In this document: piece after piece, positions 25,401 through 34,508 of the stretch
How positions within the stretch are numbered: position 1 is the stretch's first letter
Layout: the number at the start of each line of letters is the position of its first letter
Source: an uncultured Clostridia bacterium
GTDB lineage: Bacteria; Bacillota; Clostridia; Oscillospirales; Ruminococcaceae
Reading direction: 5' to 3'
Assembly (NCBI GenBank): GCA_947510165.1
Contig: CANNSB010000001.1
Span: 186,001 to 250,000 of the forward strand
Length of the DNA: 64,000 bases
Notes under the pieces: generated by a model
What the model was told of the DNA's origin: nothing
The model's database searches: none
The model's input: the letters and a program-made list of their open reading frames with translations, nothing else
Position numbers and translations under genes: made by a program

Positions 25401-28400
25401 TCTAGAATCTGCAGTTGCGTTTATATTTATTTCAGATGTTTTATTAGGAACATCTAAACTATATTCTTTTATTGAACTGTCGAATATAGGGGATAAAGGT
25501 AGGGAAACACCATCTTTATCAGTAATAGATAATGTTTCTAAGAAAGCAGGACCAGCCTTTTCTTCTCTAGTTAAATTTATAGTATATATATTTCTTGTAT
25601 TTTGGTTTTCAGCTGTTATATCTATCTCAATTTTATTTAAACCAACTTTTAAATTTTTATTACCCGTAATAATTATAGTTTTATTTGCATCATAATACTT
25701 TAAAGTAATTTTAATGCCTGTTGTATCGTATCCAACTGTTGCAGTATAGTCTTTAACATCGTGGCTATATGTTGGAGATAATTCTATTGATGTAAATGTT
25801 ATATCATCCACTGGATCGAAATCAAATATATTCGCAACATCGTCTTGTAAATATATTTTATAATAAATATTTTTAGTTGTTATACCATCTTCTGCTGTAA
25901 TAGTTGTTTGCCAGGTATTTATTCGGCCAGCAAGTAGTTTTGGTCTATTATGTGTTATAGTGGCATCACTGTCTTCAAGAGTTTCAGTTATTGTAAAATC
26001 TTCTATCATTCCAACAGTGATATTATATTCTGTAATATCAGCACCAAAGCTAGGTGTATAAGAAAGATCTTTAATACCTTCAGATATAAGACCTAGATAT
26101 CCATTAAATTTTAAATCTCCTAAATTTGCATTATTACTAGGATTTTCTCTATTTATTTTAATAATATAATCAACTGTATTTGATGAATCTAGAGTATCTG
26201 TAACTGTAACTGTAACAATATTTTCTCCATAATTTAATGATATTTCACCTGTCCCAGAGATAGAAAATCTAGAATCTATATTAGTTCCATATATAGTTGC
26301 TGTTGATATTTGTTTAGGAAAATTCAAAGTATATTCTTTTATTGAACTGTCAAATATAGGTGTTAGAGGCTGTGAAACACCATTTATATTGACTATTAAA
26401 GAATCTAAAATTGCAGGTTTACTATCTGGTTTTCTAGTTACTTCTATAGTATATTCTGAAGATGCTCCAGATTTATTTTCTGCAATTATTGAAATAGTAT
26501 TAATTCCAACTTTTAGTTTTTTATTTTTACCAGCATCTCCAGAAATATTAGTTCCTGAATCTGAAGTTGCTAATATAGAAATTTCATCTATATCATTTTC
26601 TACTTTAGCTTTATATGACTTAATGGATGAATTGAAATTAGGGGATAAAGGAATATCTTTTCCATCCAAAGTTTCTAAAAATATATCAGTTAGTAATGTA
26701 GAGCCTTTTCTAGTAATAGATATTTTATATTTTTTAGTAGATCCATCTTCTGCAGTAATATCTATATCAAAAACATTAATACTAACTGCTAAATTCTTAT
26801 TATTTCCAATACCTAAAATTTTAGCTTTGCTATCTTCTGCAGTAGCAAGTATATTTATTTTATCAACATCATTTTCAACTTCTAATGTATATTCTAAAGT
26901 ATCTTTATTGAAAACTGGGTCTAATGGTAAATCTCCAGTAGAATCAGATACACTTAGAGTTTTAAGGTTTGCATTATCTGATGCACCTTTTATAATATTT
27001 ATACTATAATTTTGAATTGAACCATCTTCAGCAGTAACTGTTATTAAATTTCTGTTATCACCTATATCATTTAAAGAAACTTTACCATCTCCCGATATAG
27101 TGGATTTAGGATTTTGTGCAACAACTACTATTTCAGCAGAATCACTATAAACTTTATTTAATGTTTTATAGTCAAATTTATCAGGGCTAAAACTTGGTTC
27201 TAAAGGGATAGTTTCCCCATCAACAACAACATATAAAGAGGTTAATTTAGCATTAGAAGATATTTTTTTTTCTACGATAATAGAATATGTTGTAGTTGAA
27301 CCGTCTTCAGCAGTAACTATAATAGGTATATTGTTTATACCTACTATAAGAGGTATATCCCCGTCTCCAGTTACAGTGGATTTTTCATCAGTTTTAGTAG
27401 TAGTAATTGAAATTGTAGATGCATCAGTACTACCTATATTATATGATAATATATCAGGTGAAAATGAAGGAATTATGGGTTTATCAATACCATCTAGAGA
27501 TATACTTAAATTTGATAATGAGGATATATTTGATTTTTTCTTTATAATATTAACGTTATAAACTGTAATACTTAGACCATCTTGGGCAGTTACAGTTACA
27601 GAAAGATTATTACTTCCAGTAGCTAAATCAACAGATGTTATATCTCCAATAAAAGTAGCAAATTCATTATTTACAGTTGGAATAAGATAACCAGAAGATA
27701 TAAAATCAATAATTTCTATTTCATAATTTGTTATTGATGGATCAAATCCATCAATTTCAATAATTCTGTCATCAAGATATAGTTGAAGATTTGAAAGGGT
27801 AGAATCGGTTGAGGCTTTTCTATTAATGTCTAAATTATAAGAAGTAGTTGAAGCTCCATCTTCTGATACGACAACAATAGCAACTTTTGTTAATCCAACA
27901 TCCATAGTTACATTTCCAAGACCAGATGTTATACTAGCTTGCATATCTGAAGTCACAGCATCTATATCAATATTATCAATTTCATATGGAAAAGTTACAC
28001 TATAATATTCTAACATTGGATCAAATGGTTGATCAAGAGGGATCTCTATTGAATTATTGCTTACAGTTAAACTTTTTAATGTAGAAACATTACTTTTTTC
28101 TCTAGTAACAATTAGAGAATAAGAATATTCACTATCATCTGGAAGTTTTACAGTTATTAATAGAGGATCATTTTCTCCTACTATTAATTTATGTGTTCCA
28201 TTTCCTAAAATTGTTGCTGTGTCATCGTAGGGGATTGATTCAATATCTATAGAGTCAATATTGTTAGGAACACTTAAAGTATATCCACCAATATTAGGAT
28301 CAAATGCTGGAGTTATATTGAAGGTATTTCCTGTATAAGATTCTGAAACTTGTAAAAATGCTAAAGATAAATCTTGTGTCGGTGGCGAAGTTTTATTTAT

Positions 28401-31265
28401 AATAATAGAATATAAATTTTCTTCTCCATCTTGTCCTATAATTGGAATATCAAATCTATTTTCACCAGTATTAACATTCTGTTTTCCTAAATCATCTGTT
28501 TTAATTTTCGCTAAAGGATTTGAAGAAAATGCAGATATATCAACTTGATCTACACTATCCTCGATAAATATTTTATAGAATTTTTTACTAGGATCAAAAT
28601 CTAGAATTGATTGTCCATTTATTTTAATATCCATTAAATCATTATTATTTGTTGAAATATTTAGTTTAGATTGTCTTATAATATTAATATTATATGTTTT
28701 TTCAGAACCATCTATAGAAGTGGATGTGAATGAAACAAGATTATTTCCAATAGATAAATCTTTTATACTATCTTCATAGCTTGATTTAACAGTAGTGGAT
28801 TTAATATATGTATCTACATAAAATCCAATTGATGTTTGTTCAAAAGGTGCAACAATAGTATATTCTGTTATATCCTTTGAAAAAGGTTTATCCCATATTA
28901 AAGTTTTATTGGAAAAAGGAATAATATTTTTAATATCATTATTATATTCTATAGAACTTCCTGTTTTAGATAAATTGATATTATAAGTTTTATTAGTTAT
29001 TCCATCTTCTGCAACAACTGTTATTGGTAAAATAATTTTATCACCAGAAGCCATAGAAACAAAAGTGTCTGCTCCATATATAGTAGCCTTTGAATTATTA
29101 GACACAGCTTCGATTTTAATAAAATTATCTCCAGAAAAATCTTCATCACTAAAAGTTTTATTAATTTTATAATCTAAAATATTTCTATTAAATTTTCTAT
29201 CAAATGATATTCTTTTTCCGTCTTGATCTACTATTTTAAGAGAAGATAGGTCTGCATTTGAAGATTCACTTTTTCTAACTATATTTAATGTATATGTTCT
29301 AGAAACTCCAAAAGAAGAATTCACTTTTATTTCAAAAGTATTTAATCCTGATTTTAAAGATAAGTTTTTTTTGCCATTAGGGAACGTAATAGAAGATTCA
29401 GAAATAGTAGAAGCGTTTAATTTTAAAGAAGATATATTAGAAGGAACCTGTAATGTATAGTTTAATATATCTTTTTGAAATAAAGGCATAAGTTCATAAT
29501 CATCTATGGAAAGAGATTCAAGTAAAGATCCATCATTATATATAATATTTTCAGCTTTATTTAAATTTAAAACATAAATAGATTTATTTGATTTATCAGG
29601 TGCATCGACTATAATAGTAAAAACATTTTTTCCATTAACTAGAGTGATGTCTTTATTCATTCCATTAAAATTTAAAATTGCTGCATCTTCAGAAGTTTTT
29701 GGGTTTATTTTTATAGAATTAGTATTATTGTCTACATCTATATTATATTCAAAAATATTTTTATCAAAATTAAAGTTTGAAGAAATTCCGTCAATTTGTA
29801 TAGATTTTAGACTTGAGTCAGATGATAATTTTTTATTTTGTATAAATTTAATTCTATAATCAGAAGTAGAAGACTTATCTAATGAAGTAACAGTAATTAA
29901 TATTTCTTTTCCATCTTCTACAGAAATAGTTCCAATATCACCTGATATAGTTGCATTATCATTCTCTGAAATAGCCTTTATATCAACCGTTTCCATTCCG
30001 TAAGGAACAACTAGATTATATGAATGTATATTTGGGTCAAAATTTGTTGAAAAAGTAATATCTTCTTTTAAAATAATATTTTGCAATAAGGATGAAGAAA
30101 TATTATATTTTATTATATTAGTAGTAAATATGTTTGTTTGAAGATTAAGATTATTGCTATTTACAACTTTAATAAATCCAGTTATTTCTCCAATTTTATT
30201 AGGAATATTATCTTCTATAAAATAATTTTCCGATATAGAGGTTGGGATAAATTCTAGAGGAATATCCGAATTTAAAGTAGATCTGATATTAGTTTTATTA
30301 TTTATAACAGAAAATTTTCCTAATATTGAGTGTAAAAATTCATTAGTTATTACTTTTCCATTAATCATATTTAAATTAGATATATTTTCAGGAGAGATGA
30401 TTTTATAATTATCTCTATTTTGAGGATAAGAGTCATTTATCGGTGTAAAAAAGTTATCATATTCTATTCTTATAATATCTTTATCAGAATTTTTTAAATA
30501 GTTATTATTTAATGAAATAATATTATTTCCAGATATATTTATTTTTTCTAATGATGAATTTTCATTAAAAAAATCTTGATTTAAATCTATAATATTATTA
30601 TTAGATATATCTAAATTTTTTATTTTATTATTTAAAGAAAATATATTTGTTGGTAAATATTTAATATTATTATTAGATATATTAACATATAATAAATTAG
30701 GGTTATTTAAAATATTAAATGGGAGTTGTTTAATATTTGTATCAATAATAGATAGTCTTTCTAGTGAAGGAGCATTTTGTAAAAAATTAGAATTTAGTTT
30801 ATATATATCAGACTTATTTCCATTAGATGAAAGGGAAAATGTTTTAAGATTTTTCATATCTTCTTCAAATAAATTGGGAGTTATATATTTAGATATTATA
30901 TTTGTAGAATCTATAGTAATATTCTGGACATTTATAAATTTATTTATAATAGAAGGTAAACCAATAATGTTTGAAGGTATATCTAAATCTCCAGTATAAT
31001 TTGTAATATCATTTAATGATATTGTCTGATCTTTAGAAACATTTAATACTTTATGTATATAATTTTTGAAATCATCATATATTATCTCAGTACCATTTAA
31101 AAACCATTCGCTATCATCAATACTATCTAATTTATCTATATCATTAGTATTATTTTTTTCATCAAGATTTTTTATAACACTAGATATAGCGGATGCATCA
31201 TAAGCAGCTATATTCATAGTAATACAAAAGCTTAATAATAAAGCTATTCTTTTTTTCAAATTCAT
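22458..31265 (-). CDS. giant cell-surface protein: LRRs, ~25 cadherin-like domains, Big2, sortase-like tail
   Basis: 2,935 residues. A signal peptide (1-27, ending ASA) leads to an N-terminal region with leucine-rich repeats (about 130-290, units like LLYVNISNNNIKYLP). From about residue 400 to 2770 I count 25 tandem domains of 85-105 residues with the cadherin-like beta-sandwich pattern: ...LSPxFdpsixeYt...VTAEDGxxxxYxInixr. One bacterial Ig-like (Big2) domain follows, then a Pro/Asp/Lys-rich wall-spanning stretch. The end has NPSTSD, a hydrophobic helix, KKK and an acidic DEDIEDIEDIEENK tail, resembling a variant sortase signal. GAGGAG precedes the ATG. It is probably a stalk-like adhesin; ligand unknown. 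It has no neighbouring sortase and is a single-gene unit. Confidence 0.9.
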   Translation of the reverse strand: MNLKKRIALLLSFCITMNIAAYDASAISSVIKNLDEKNNTNDIDKLDSIDDSEWFLNGTEIIYDDFKNYIHKVLNVSKDQTISLNDITNYTGDLDIPSNIIGLPSIINKFINVQNITIDSTNIISKYITPNLFEEDMKNLKTFSLSSNGNKSDIYKLNSNFLQNAPSLERLSIIDTNIKQLPFNILNNPNLLYVNISNNNIKYLPTNIFSLNNKIKNLDISNNNIIDLNQDFFNENSSLEKINISGNNIISLNNNYLKNSDKDIIRIEYDNFFTPINDSYPQNRDNYKIISPENISNLNMINGKVITNEFLHSILGKFSVINNKTNIRSTLNSDIPLEFIPTSISENYFIEDNIPNKIGEITGFIKVVNSNNLNLQTNIFTTNIIKYNISSSLLQNIILKEDITFSTNFDPNIHSYNLVVPYGMETVDIKAISENDNATISGDIGTISVEDGKEILITVTSLDKSSTSDYRIKFIQNKKLSSDSSLKSIQIDGISSNFNFDKNIFEYNIDVDNNTNSIKINPKTSEDAAILNFNGMNKDITLVNGKNVFTIIVDAPDKSNKSIYVLNLNKAENIIYNDGSLLESLSIDDYELMPLFQKDILNYTLQVPSNISSLKLNASTISESSITFPNGKKNLSLKSGLNTFEIKVNSSFGVSRTYTLNIVRKSESSNADLSSLKIVDQDGKRISFDRKFNRNILDYKINKTFSDEDFSGDNFIKIEAVSNNSKATIYGADTFVSMASGDKIILPITVVAEDGITNKTYNINLSKTGSSIEYNNDIKNIIPFSNKTLIWDKPFSKDITEYTIVAPFEQTSIGFYVDTYIKSTTVKSSYEDSIKDLSIGNNLVSFTSTSIDGSEKTYNINIIRQSKLNISTNNNDLMDIKINGQSILDFDPSKKFYKIFIEDSVDQVDISAFSSNPLAKIKTDDLGKQNVNTGENRFDIPIIGQDGEENLYSIIINKTSPPTQDLSLAFLQVSESYTGNTFNITPAFDPNIGGYTLSVPNNIDSIDIESIPYDDTATILGNGTHKLIVGENDPLLITVKLPDDSEYSYSLIVTREKSNVSTLKSLTVSNNSIEIPLDQPFDPMLEYYSVTFPYEIDNIDIDAVTSDMQASITSGLGNVTMDVGLTKVAIVVVSEDGASTTSYNLDINRKASTDSTLSNLQLYLDDRIIEIDGFDPSITNYEIEIIDFISSGYLIPTVNNEFATFIGDITSVDLATGSNNLSVTVTAQDGLSITVYNVNIIKKKSNISSLSNLSISLDGIDKPIIPSFSPDILSYNIGSTDASTISITTTKTDEKSTVTGDGDIPLIVGINNIPIIVTAEDGSTTTYSIIVEKKISSNAKLTSLYVVVDGETIPLEPSFSPDKFDYKTLNKVYSDSAEIVVVAQNPKSTISGDGKVSLNDIGDNRNLITVTAEDGSIQNYSINIIKGASDNANLKTLSVSDSTGDLPLDPVFNKDTLEYTLEVENDVDKINILATAEDSKAKILGIGNNKNLAVSINVFDIDITAEDGSTKKYKISITRKGSTLLTDIFLETLDGKDIPLSPNFNSSIKSYKAKVENDIDEISILATSDSGTNISGDAGKNKKLKVGINTISIIAENKSGASSEYTIEVTRKPDSKPAILDSLIVNINGVSQPLTPIFDSSIKEYTLNFPKQISTATIYGTNIDSRFSISGTGEISLNYGENIVTVTVTDTLDSSNTVDYIIKINRENPSNNANLGDLKFNGYLGLISEGIKDLSYTPSFGADITEYNITVGMIEDFTITETLEDSDATITHNRPKLLAGRINTWQTTITAEDGITTKNIYYKIYLQDDVANIFDFDPVDDITFTSIELSPTYSHDVKDYTATVGYDTTGIKITLKYYDANKTIIITGNKNLKVGLNKIEIDITAENQNTRNIYTINLTREEKAGPAFLETLSITDKDGVSLPLSPIFDSSIKEYSLDVPNKTSEININATADSRFSISGTGTKSLNNGENIVTVTVTDTLDSSNTADYIIKINRENPSNNANLADLKFKGYLGPISEGIKDLSYTPSFGADITEYNITVGMLEDFTITETLEDSNATITHNRPELLAGRINNWQTTITAEDGTTTKTISYKIYLQEDIANIFDFDPVDDITFKSIKLSPTYSHDIKDYTATVGYDTTGIQITLKYYDAKKNIIITGNKNLKVGLNKIEIDITAENQNTKNVYTINLTRGEKDAPAFLETLSITDKDGVSHQLSPIFDSSIKEYTLEVPYTVSEININATADSRFSILGGNNNLIALSVGNSLAIVTVTDKTNSSNTAEYIVRITRKDASNNANLADLKFNGYLGPVSEGIKDLSYTPSFAHDITEYNITVGMTEDFTITETLQEPTASILHKRPPLVAGQTTTWETIITAEDGITTKTIYYKIYLQEDKSFLFDFNPMDDITNKLVSYSPTYSIDITDYSSTVPYTTSGIDLKLNVLDNKKSIIINGNKNLEVGLNVITIEVTAENKNAKKIYTYNVTREDIDKVELSTLSVKNSDDSSSIPISPIFNPSTLSYDVFLERTVKNILISATSNNIGATISGDVDTNISIDLDVPKTLTIIVTNADGYYSQEYKVNIVHKKPIDPSLKELKISSDGKNLPLSPLFSSIIKEYTMDLSGDYKNKTILIEGNTIDSGTTITGLGNKTLKTGLNKIEIITLATDGSTITYTINITVNKNSDASLSSIIVTDAGNTFKNLKSEFPLSPKFDPTVLKYSINAGYTTKKVNINAKTMDNDATIKIDDLGKKDLVIGINTFEITVTAEDGITKKTYTIDIEAKQPINDITLNDTNLLDIKVGENAKLNYTINPDVSTEKLRFKSNNMSILTVSEDGTITGISSGTTTVDILGSDGRIIKSIEITIKAKPSIIDPIPDPDPTPDTKPNPDSSKPNKDTTNPSTSDKSNVLSSLLTGFMTIIGFFFFKKKHDEDIEDIEDIEENK
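22469..22500. repeat. 9-bp tandem repeat in the giant gene's last codons
   Basis: CTTCAATAT repeated three and a half times on the plus strand, encoding the minus-strand Glu-Asp-Ile repeats of the acidic tail. An in-frame unit, so copy-number change would only lengthen or shorten the tail. Confidence 0.85.
23830..26420. repeat. triplicated ~870-bp module inside the giant gene
   Basis: Three head-to-tail copies of a three-domain unit. Landmarks such as the codons for the NNANL...DLKFNGYLG domain recur at about 24390, 25262 and 26130 (plus-strand coordinates), about 870 bases apart. The DNA is strongly conserved between copies, so the duplication looks recent compared with the other, divergent domains. 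Boundaries are approximate. Confidence 0.8.
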
Positions 31266-31322
31266 AAAATTCTCCTCAACATAATTTATTTTTATAAATT
31301 AGTCATATTTATTAATAATATT

Positions 31323-31372
31323 ATTATGTTATAATTTTATTATAATGTAACATAATATACGTATTTTGTAAA
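31323..31372 (-). promoter_or_regulatory. inverted repeat and possible promoter of the giant gene
   Basis: Perfect 9-bp arms ATTATGTTA (31323-31331) and TAACATAAT (31348-31356). A minus-strand TTTACA (31367-31372) lies 17 bases from TACATT (31344-31349), which would put the repeat over the -10 and start site. The promoter is weak by sequence; the repeat itself is certain. Confidence 0.4.
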
Positions 31373-31402
31373 AATATTTTCGCATATAATTTTTGTTTAG
31401 AA

Positions 31403-32299
31403 TTATTTTGGGTCCATATGTATTATAATTTCTATACCTAAATTTATTTTTATATTATTTTCAATTTCATCAATTATTTTATGCGCATCAATAAAACTTA
31501 AATTTTTATTTATATCTACATCTAAACATCCAACAATATTATCAGATCCATAGGAATGCAAAAGAATTTTATGTATTCCATATATATTATCATTTGACAT
31601 TATTATAGACTTAATTTTATTTATTGTTTTTTTATCAATTGATTTTCCTATTAGTAAATCAATTGATTTTTTTGAAGATTCAATACCAGAATATATTATA
31701 AATATAGATATTAGACATCCGATATAACCATCAATATTTACTTTAAAGATTGCAAAATAAGAAATAGATAAAATGGTTGAAAATGTTATAATAGCGTCAA
31801 AAAAACTATCCTTTGCAATAGCATTTACAGATGTAGAGTTTAATTTTTTACCAAAATTTTTATAGATAATATATAAAATTATTTTAGTTACTATTGATAG
31901 TATTAAAAATAACAACATTATAAAATTAAATTTTAATTGAGTTGGATTTAGTATAGAATTAATAGAAGAAGAAAAAAATTGAATTCCTATCATAAATATT
32001 ATTAAAGATATAATTAAGGAAGAAATATATTCTGCACGGCCATGACCATGAGGATGTTCATAATCTGCTGGCTTTAATGATATCTTTGAAGAAATACATA
32101 AAATTATAACTGTTCCTGTATCAGAAAGATTATTGAATGAATCGGCAATAATTGATATAGAGGAGAGTAGTATCCCAATTATTATTTTTATTATAAATAA
32201 TAATAAATTTAAAGATATGCCTATAATTGTTATACTTTTATATATTAATTTCTTATTTATAATATCGGATTTATTAACAGAAAATTTATTTAATGACAT
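31403..32299 (-). CDS. cation diffusion facilitator (CDF) family exporter
   Basis: A proton-coupled exporter of divalent cations such as Zn, Mn, Fe or Co. It has 298 residues. About six membrane helices (30-210) include the metal site region ADSFNNLSDTG near residue 54 and the loop HPHGHGRAEY near 83. A cytoplasmic C-terminal domain with GIHKILLHSYG and IIIHMDP follows. Histidines replace none of the key acids I can see. It is 36 bases downstream of the permease gene, so the pair is one unit. The metal cannot be assigned. Confidence 0.88.
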   Translation of the reverse strand: MSLNKFSVNKSDIINKKLIYKSITIIGISLNLLLFIIKIIIGILLSSISIIADSFNNLSDTGTVIILCISSKISLKPADYEHPHGHGRAEYISSLIISLIIFMIGIQFFSSSINSILNPTQLKFNFIMLLFLILSIVTKIILYIIYKNFGKKLNSTSVNAIAKDSFFDAIITFSTILSISYFAIFKVNIDGYIGCLISIFIIYSGIESSKKSIDLLIGKSIDKKTINKIKSIIMSNDNIYGIHKILLHSYGSDNIVGCLDVDINKNLSFIDAHKIIDEIENNIKINLGIEIIIHMDPK

Positions 32300-32335
32300 A
32301 ATATAAAATTTCCTCCATATAAAATATAAAAATAA

Positions 32336-33358
32336 TTATGTTATATTAGATACAATTATGCCAGATAATAAAATTAAAATAAATATAACAGACCAAATAT
32401 ATAATTGATATTTAATTTTAATATATTTTTTTAATATAATTAGTGAAGGGATGGAGAAAAACACTGTAGATATAATAAATGAAATTATTATAGAATAATT
32501 AATACCCAATTCGTACATTGTTCGAATTATAGGTGATAGTGATGCAATTTCCATATGCACAACTAAGCCTGCAAGAGAAGACATAAGTATGAATAAAAAT
32601 GAGTTATTATTTATCTCTGTCATAAAACTTAAATCTATAAAAACTTTAATTATCCCAGATAGAAGAACACCTAGAATGATATAAATAATAGAAATTTTAA
32701 ATGAATGTTTTAAATTAGATTTTATAAATAATAATCTTGATTTATTATCATTATATATTTTAATGTTGGTGTGTTTAATATCCGATACATTTATAGTATG
32801 TTGTATATTTATAAATTTTAATATTATAGATGTTGTAAATATAATAAATATACTTACTATAATATAAATTATAGTAAACTCTAAACTTGTGGTAGCAATT
32901 AATATCCCTATTGTTGTTAAGTTTATTAATGCACCAGAAATTAAAAAACTCATAGATAAATATAGTGGAATTTTTACAGATATAAGACCTATAAAAATTG
33001 GAAGTGCAGTACACATACAGGTAGAAGAAAAAAGCCCAATTATCATTAAAGGAATAACTCCAAATATAGAATTGTTATTTTTAATTTTATCTATTGTATT
33101 TCTAAATACTGAAAATGTTTGAAAATAGGATATTAAAGATATAACTATAAATAACATTAGAATTATTTGTAGAAAATCTCCAATAATTGTTGTTATAAAT
33201 TCTATCATTTTTGAATGATCATCTAATTTGAAAACATCAAAAGCTAGATAATTTATTATTCCTTGGACACCTCCATGTACATGATTGTGGTCATGCCCAT
33301 GATCATGAGTATTTTCTATAATACTCGAAACTGCATTATTAAGTAAAATCATATTCAT
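32336..33358 (-). CDS. ArsP/DUF318-like permease with His-rich N terminus
   Basis: 340 residues. An extracytoplasmic-type N terminus carries a HDHGHDHNHVHGG metal-binding stretch (residues 18-30). About eight to ten helices follow, with the conserved-looking pocket SSTCMCTALPIFIGL near residue 110 and PLYLSMSFLISGALINLTT. This resembles the predicted permeases related to ArsP, which export organoarsenicals or other soft ligands, and contains a CxC pair. Pairing with a CDF exporter points to metal or metalloid handling. The family call is moderate, the substrate unknown. Confidence 0.65.
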   Translation of the reverse strand: MNMILLNNAVSSIIENTHDHGHDHNHVHGGVQGIINYLAFDVFKLDDHSKMIEFITTIIGDFLQIILMLFIVISLISYFQTFSVFRNTIDKIKNNNSIFGVIPLMIIGLFSSTCMCTALPIFIGLISVKIPLYLSMSFLISGALINLTTIGILIATTSLEFTIIYIIVSIFIIFTTSIILKFINIQHTINVSDIKHTNIKIYNDNKSRLLFIKSNLKHSFKISIIYIILGVLLSGIIKVFIDLSFMTEINNNSFLFILMSSLAGLVVHMEIASLSPIIRTMYELGINYSIIISFIISTVFFSIPSLIILKKYIKIKYQLYIWSVIFILILLSGIIVSNIT

Positions 33359-33388
33359 TTTCCTTTGTAATATTTTATATTGACCTAC

Positions 33389-33417
33389 ATTATACCATAA
33401 TAATACATATTTGTATA
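33389..33417 (-). promoter_or_regulatory. predicted promoter for the permease-CDF unit
   Basis: Minus strand: TATACA (33412-33417), 17 bases, TATAAT (33389-33394), about 30 bases before the start codon. The -35 is poor. Confidence 0.4.
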
Positions 33418-33423
33418 AAAAAA

Positions 33424-33452
33424 TGTGACTATTAATAAATTAAATAGTCACA
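33424..33452 (-). terminator. terminator at the end of pyrB
   Basis: Perfect 10-bp stem TGTGACTATT/AATAGTCACA (33424-33433, 33443-33452) formed partly by the last pyrB codons, with a T-rich 3' side on the minus strand. It closes the sugar-ABC to pyrB operon. Confidence 0.7.
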
Positions 33453-34508
33453 GTAATCGCAGTTTAAAATATTTTTATCAAATTTATCTTTTTTAAATAA
33501 TTTTTTTGCAGATTTTTCTACTTGTGATATGCATTTTGGGTTTATACAAATTTTATTTTCTAATTCAAAAGCTTTACTTATAGGAATAGTTATATTATCA
33601 TGCATAAGCAAAACTATTAAAGCCATCCTTGCATAAACACCATATTTAAGTTGTTTAAAATAAACAGCTTTTTCATTAAGATCAACATTTATGTCTATTT
33701 CATTTGTTCTAGGTAAAGGATGTAAAATTTTCAAACTTTTTTTTGAATTAGATATTTTTTCTGTAGTCAATATATATTTATCTTTTTCTTGATTATATAT
33801 AACTTTTGATTCAAATCTTTCTTTTTGAATACGTGTCATATATAATATATCCAATTCATTCATATATTCATCCATTGATACAGTTTCAGTATATGAACAA
33901 TTATTTTGGTCTAAAAATCTTCTTATATATTTTGGAATTTTAAGAGTATCTGTGGATATAAATATAAATTTATTATTTTTATATAGTGAAAGAGATTTTA
34001 TTAATGAATGAACAGTCCTTCCATTTTTTAAATCTCCACAAAATCCAATAACTAAATTATTTAAAGATTTTGTTTCTATATATATAGTTAATAAATCTGT
34101 TAAAGTTTGTGTTGGATGAAGGTGTCCACCATCTCCAGCATTTATTACTGGTATATCAGAAAAATATGAAGCAAGTTTTGCAGCACCTTCTAGAGAATGT
34201 CTTATTACCATCAAATCAGAGTATGCAGAAATAGTTTTAATTGTATCTGTAAATGATTCCCCTTTAGATATAGATGTTTTTGAAGGATTGTCAAAACCAA
34301 TATTATTTCCACCAAGCCTAATCATTGCGGTTTCAAAAGAAAGCATAGTTCTGGTTGAGGGTTCAAAAAATAGAGTTGCTAAAATATTATTTTCCATTGA
34401 TTTAAAATAAAAATTATAATCTTTTTTTATTTTATACCCTAAATCTATAATTTTATTAAGTTCAGTTATAGGAAATTCAGATAAATCGACAATATGGTTT
34501 AAGTTCAT
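33432..34508 (-). CDS. pyrB: aspartate carbamoyltransferase fused to a PyrI-type zinc domain
   Basis: Catalyses the committed step of pyrimidine synthesis: carbamoyl phosphate plus aspartate. Residues 1-305 are a complete catalytic chain: FEPSTRTMLSFE near 48, the 80s-type loop NPSKTSISKGES, HPTQTLTDL near 132 and HPLPR near 267. Residues about 315-358 add a zinc-ribbon-like tail (CINPKC, then CDYC) that matches the C-terminal zinc domain of the regulatory chain PyrI. PyrI's N-terminal nucleotide-binding domain is missing. The ATG overlaps the upstream regulator gene by 4 bases. Other pyr genes are not adjacent. Confidence 0.92.
   Translation of the reverse strand: MNLNHIVDLSEFPITELNKIIDLGYKIKKDYNFYFKSMENNILATLFFEPSTRTMLSFETAMIRLGGNNIGFDNPSKTSISKGESFTDTIKTISAYSDLMVIRHSLEGAAKLASYFSDIPVINAGDGGHLHPTQTLTDLLTIYIETKSLNNLVIGFCGDLKNGRTVHSLIKSLSLYKNNKFIFISTDTLKIPKYIRRFLDQNNCSYTETVSMDEYMNELDILYMTRIQKERFESKVIYNQEKDKYILTTEKISNSKKSLKILHPLPRTNEIDINVDLNEKAVYFKQLKYGVYARMALIVLLMHDNITIPISKAFELENKICINPKCISQVEKSAKKLFKKDKFDKNILNCDYCDYLIY

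Noticed and set aside
23830..26420. CRISPR-like or transposon-like repeats
   Set aside because: The regular repetition is in-frame protein domain duplication in one gene; spacing (~870 bp) and coding continuity exclude a CRISPR array.
25327..27009. Plus-strand open frames inside the giant gene
   Set aside because: They lie opposite strongly patterned domain codons, lack ribosome sites and translate to hydrophobic mirror sequences of the repeats.
32775..33122. Antisense frames at the permease gene
   Set aside because: Tyr/Ile-rich translations of AT-rich membrane-helix codons, no ribosome site.
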